Below are positions 5,783 through 5,784 of a stretch of 5,784 nucleotides of DNA, piece after piece. Location: contig JBEKZI010000109.1 in assembly GCA_049510055.1 (NCBI GenBank), positions 1-5,784 on the forward strand, given 5' to 3'. Every line of letters begins with the position of its first letter. Position 1 is the stretch's first letter. The position numbers and the translations under genes were made by a program. This stretch comes from JALHTV01 sp049510055 (GTDB lineage Bacteria > Planctomycetota > Phycisphaerae > SM23-33). Under the pieces are notes generated by a model. That model made no database searches. It saw only the letters and a list, made by a program, of their open reading frames with translations, and was not told the DNA's origin.

Positions 5783-5784
5783 GG

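Overview
The window suggests a GC-rich, Gram-negative-like bacterium, probably of the Planctomycetes–Verrucomicrobia group and most plausibly a planctomycete. This is inferred from three things: a PEP-CTERM secreted protein, a formylglycine-generating-enzyme (FGE)/sialidase-type fusion protein, and palindromic repeats in short intergenic gaps. No 16S or other taxonomic marker is present, so the assignment is tentative.

Four genes lie in two convergent pairs (+ − + −). The first pair is an ABC exporter (2-2062, +, 5' end outside the window) facing a DUF1854 protein (2164-2700, −). These two families are known neighbours; in some proteobacteria both carry the label 'cyanophycin metabolism-associated'. 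Here they converge across a 101-bp gap that contains two different dispersed-repeat units. The divergent region 2701-3059 holds a near-consensus promoter for the DUF1854 gene, a possible promoter for the next gene, and a predicted structured leader.

The second pair starts with a secreted papain-fold (C39/C66-like) cysteine-peptidase homologue that has an EF-hand-like loop and a PEP-CTERM tail (3060-3839, +). A strong intrinsic terminator follows it. Facing it is a large multidomain protein (4022-5782, −, 5' end outside the window). It has the end of an FGE/SUMF1 domain, a sialidase-type propeller with four Asp-boxes, and C-terminal MORN/YwqK-like repeats.

The most distinctive non-coding signal is a 24-bp imperfect palindrome. 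It occurs as two perfect copies in opposite orientation, just past the stop codons of the ABC gene and of the FGE/sialidase gene, and in the same orientation relative to each of those genes. A second short repeat (core TTCGACTTYGCTCACC) occurs once between genes and once inside the FGE/sialidase gene, where it encodes part of an interdomain linker. I see no RNA genes, CRISPR array, insertion sequence or phage genes.
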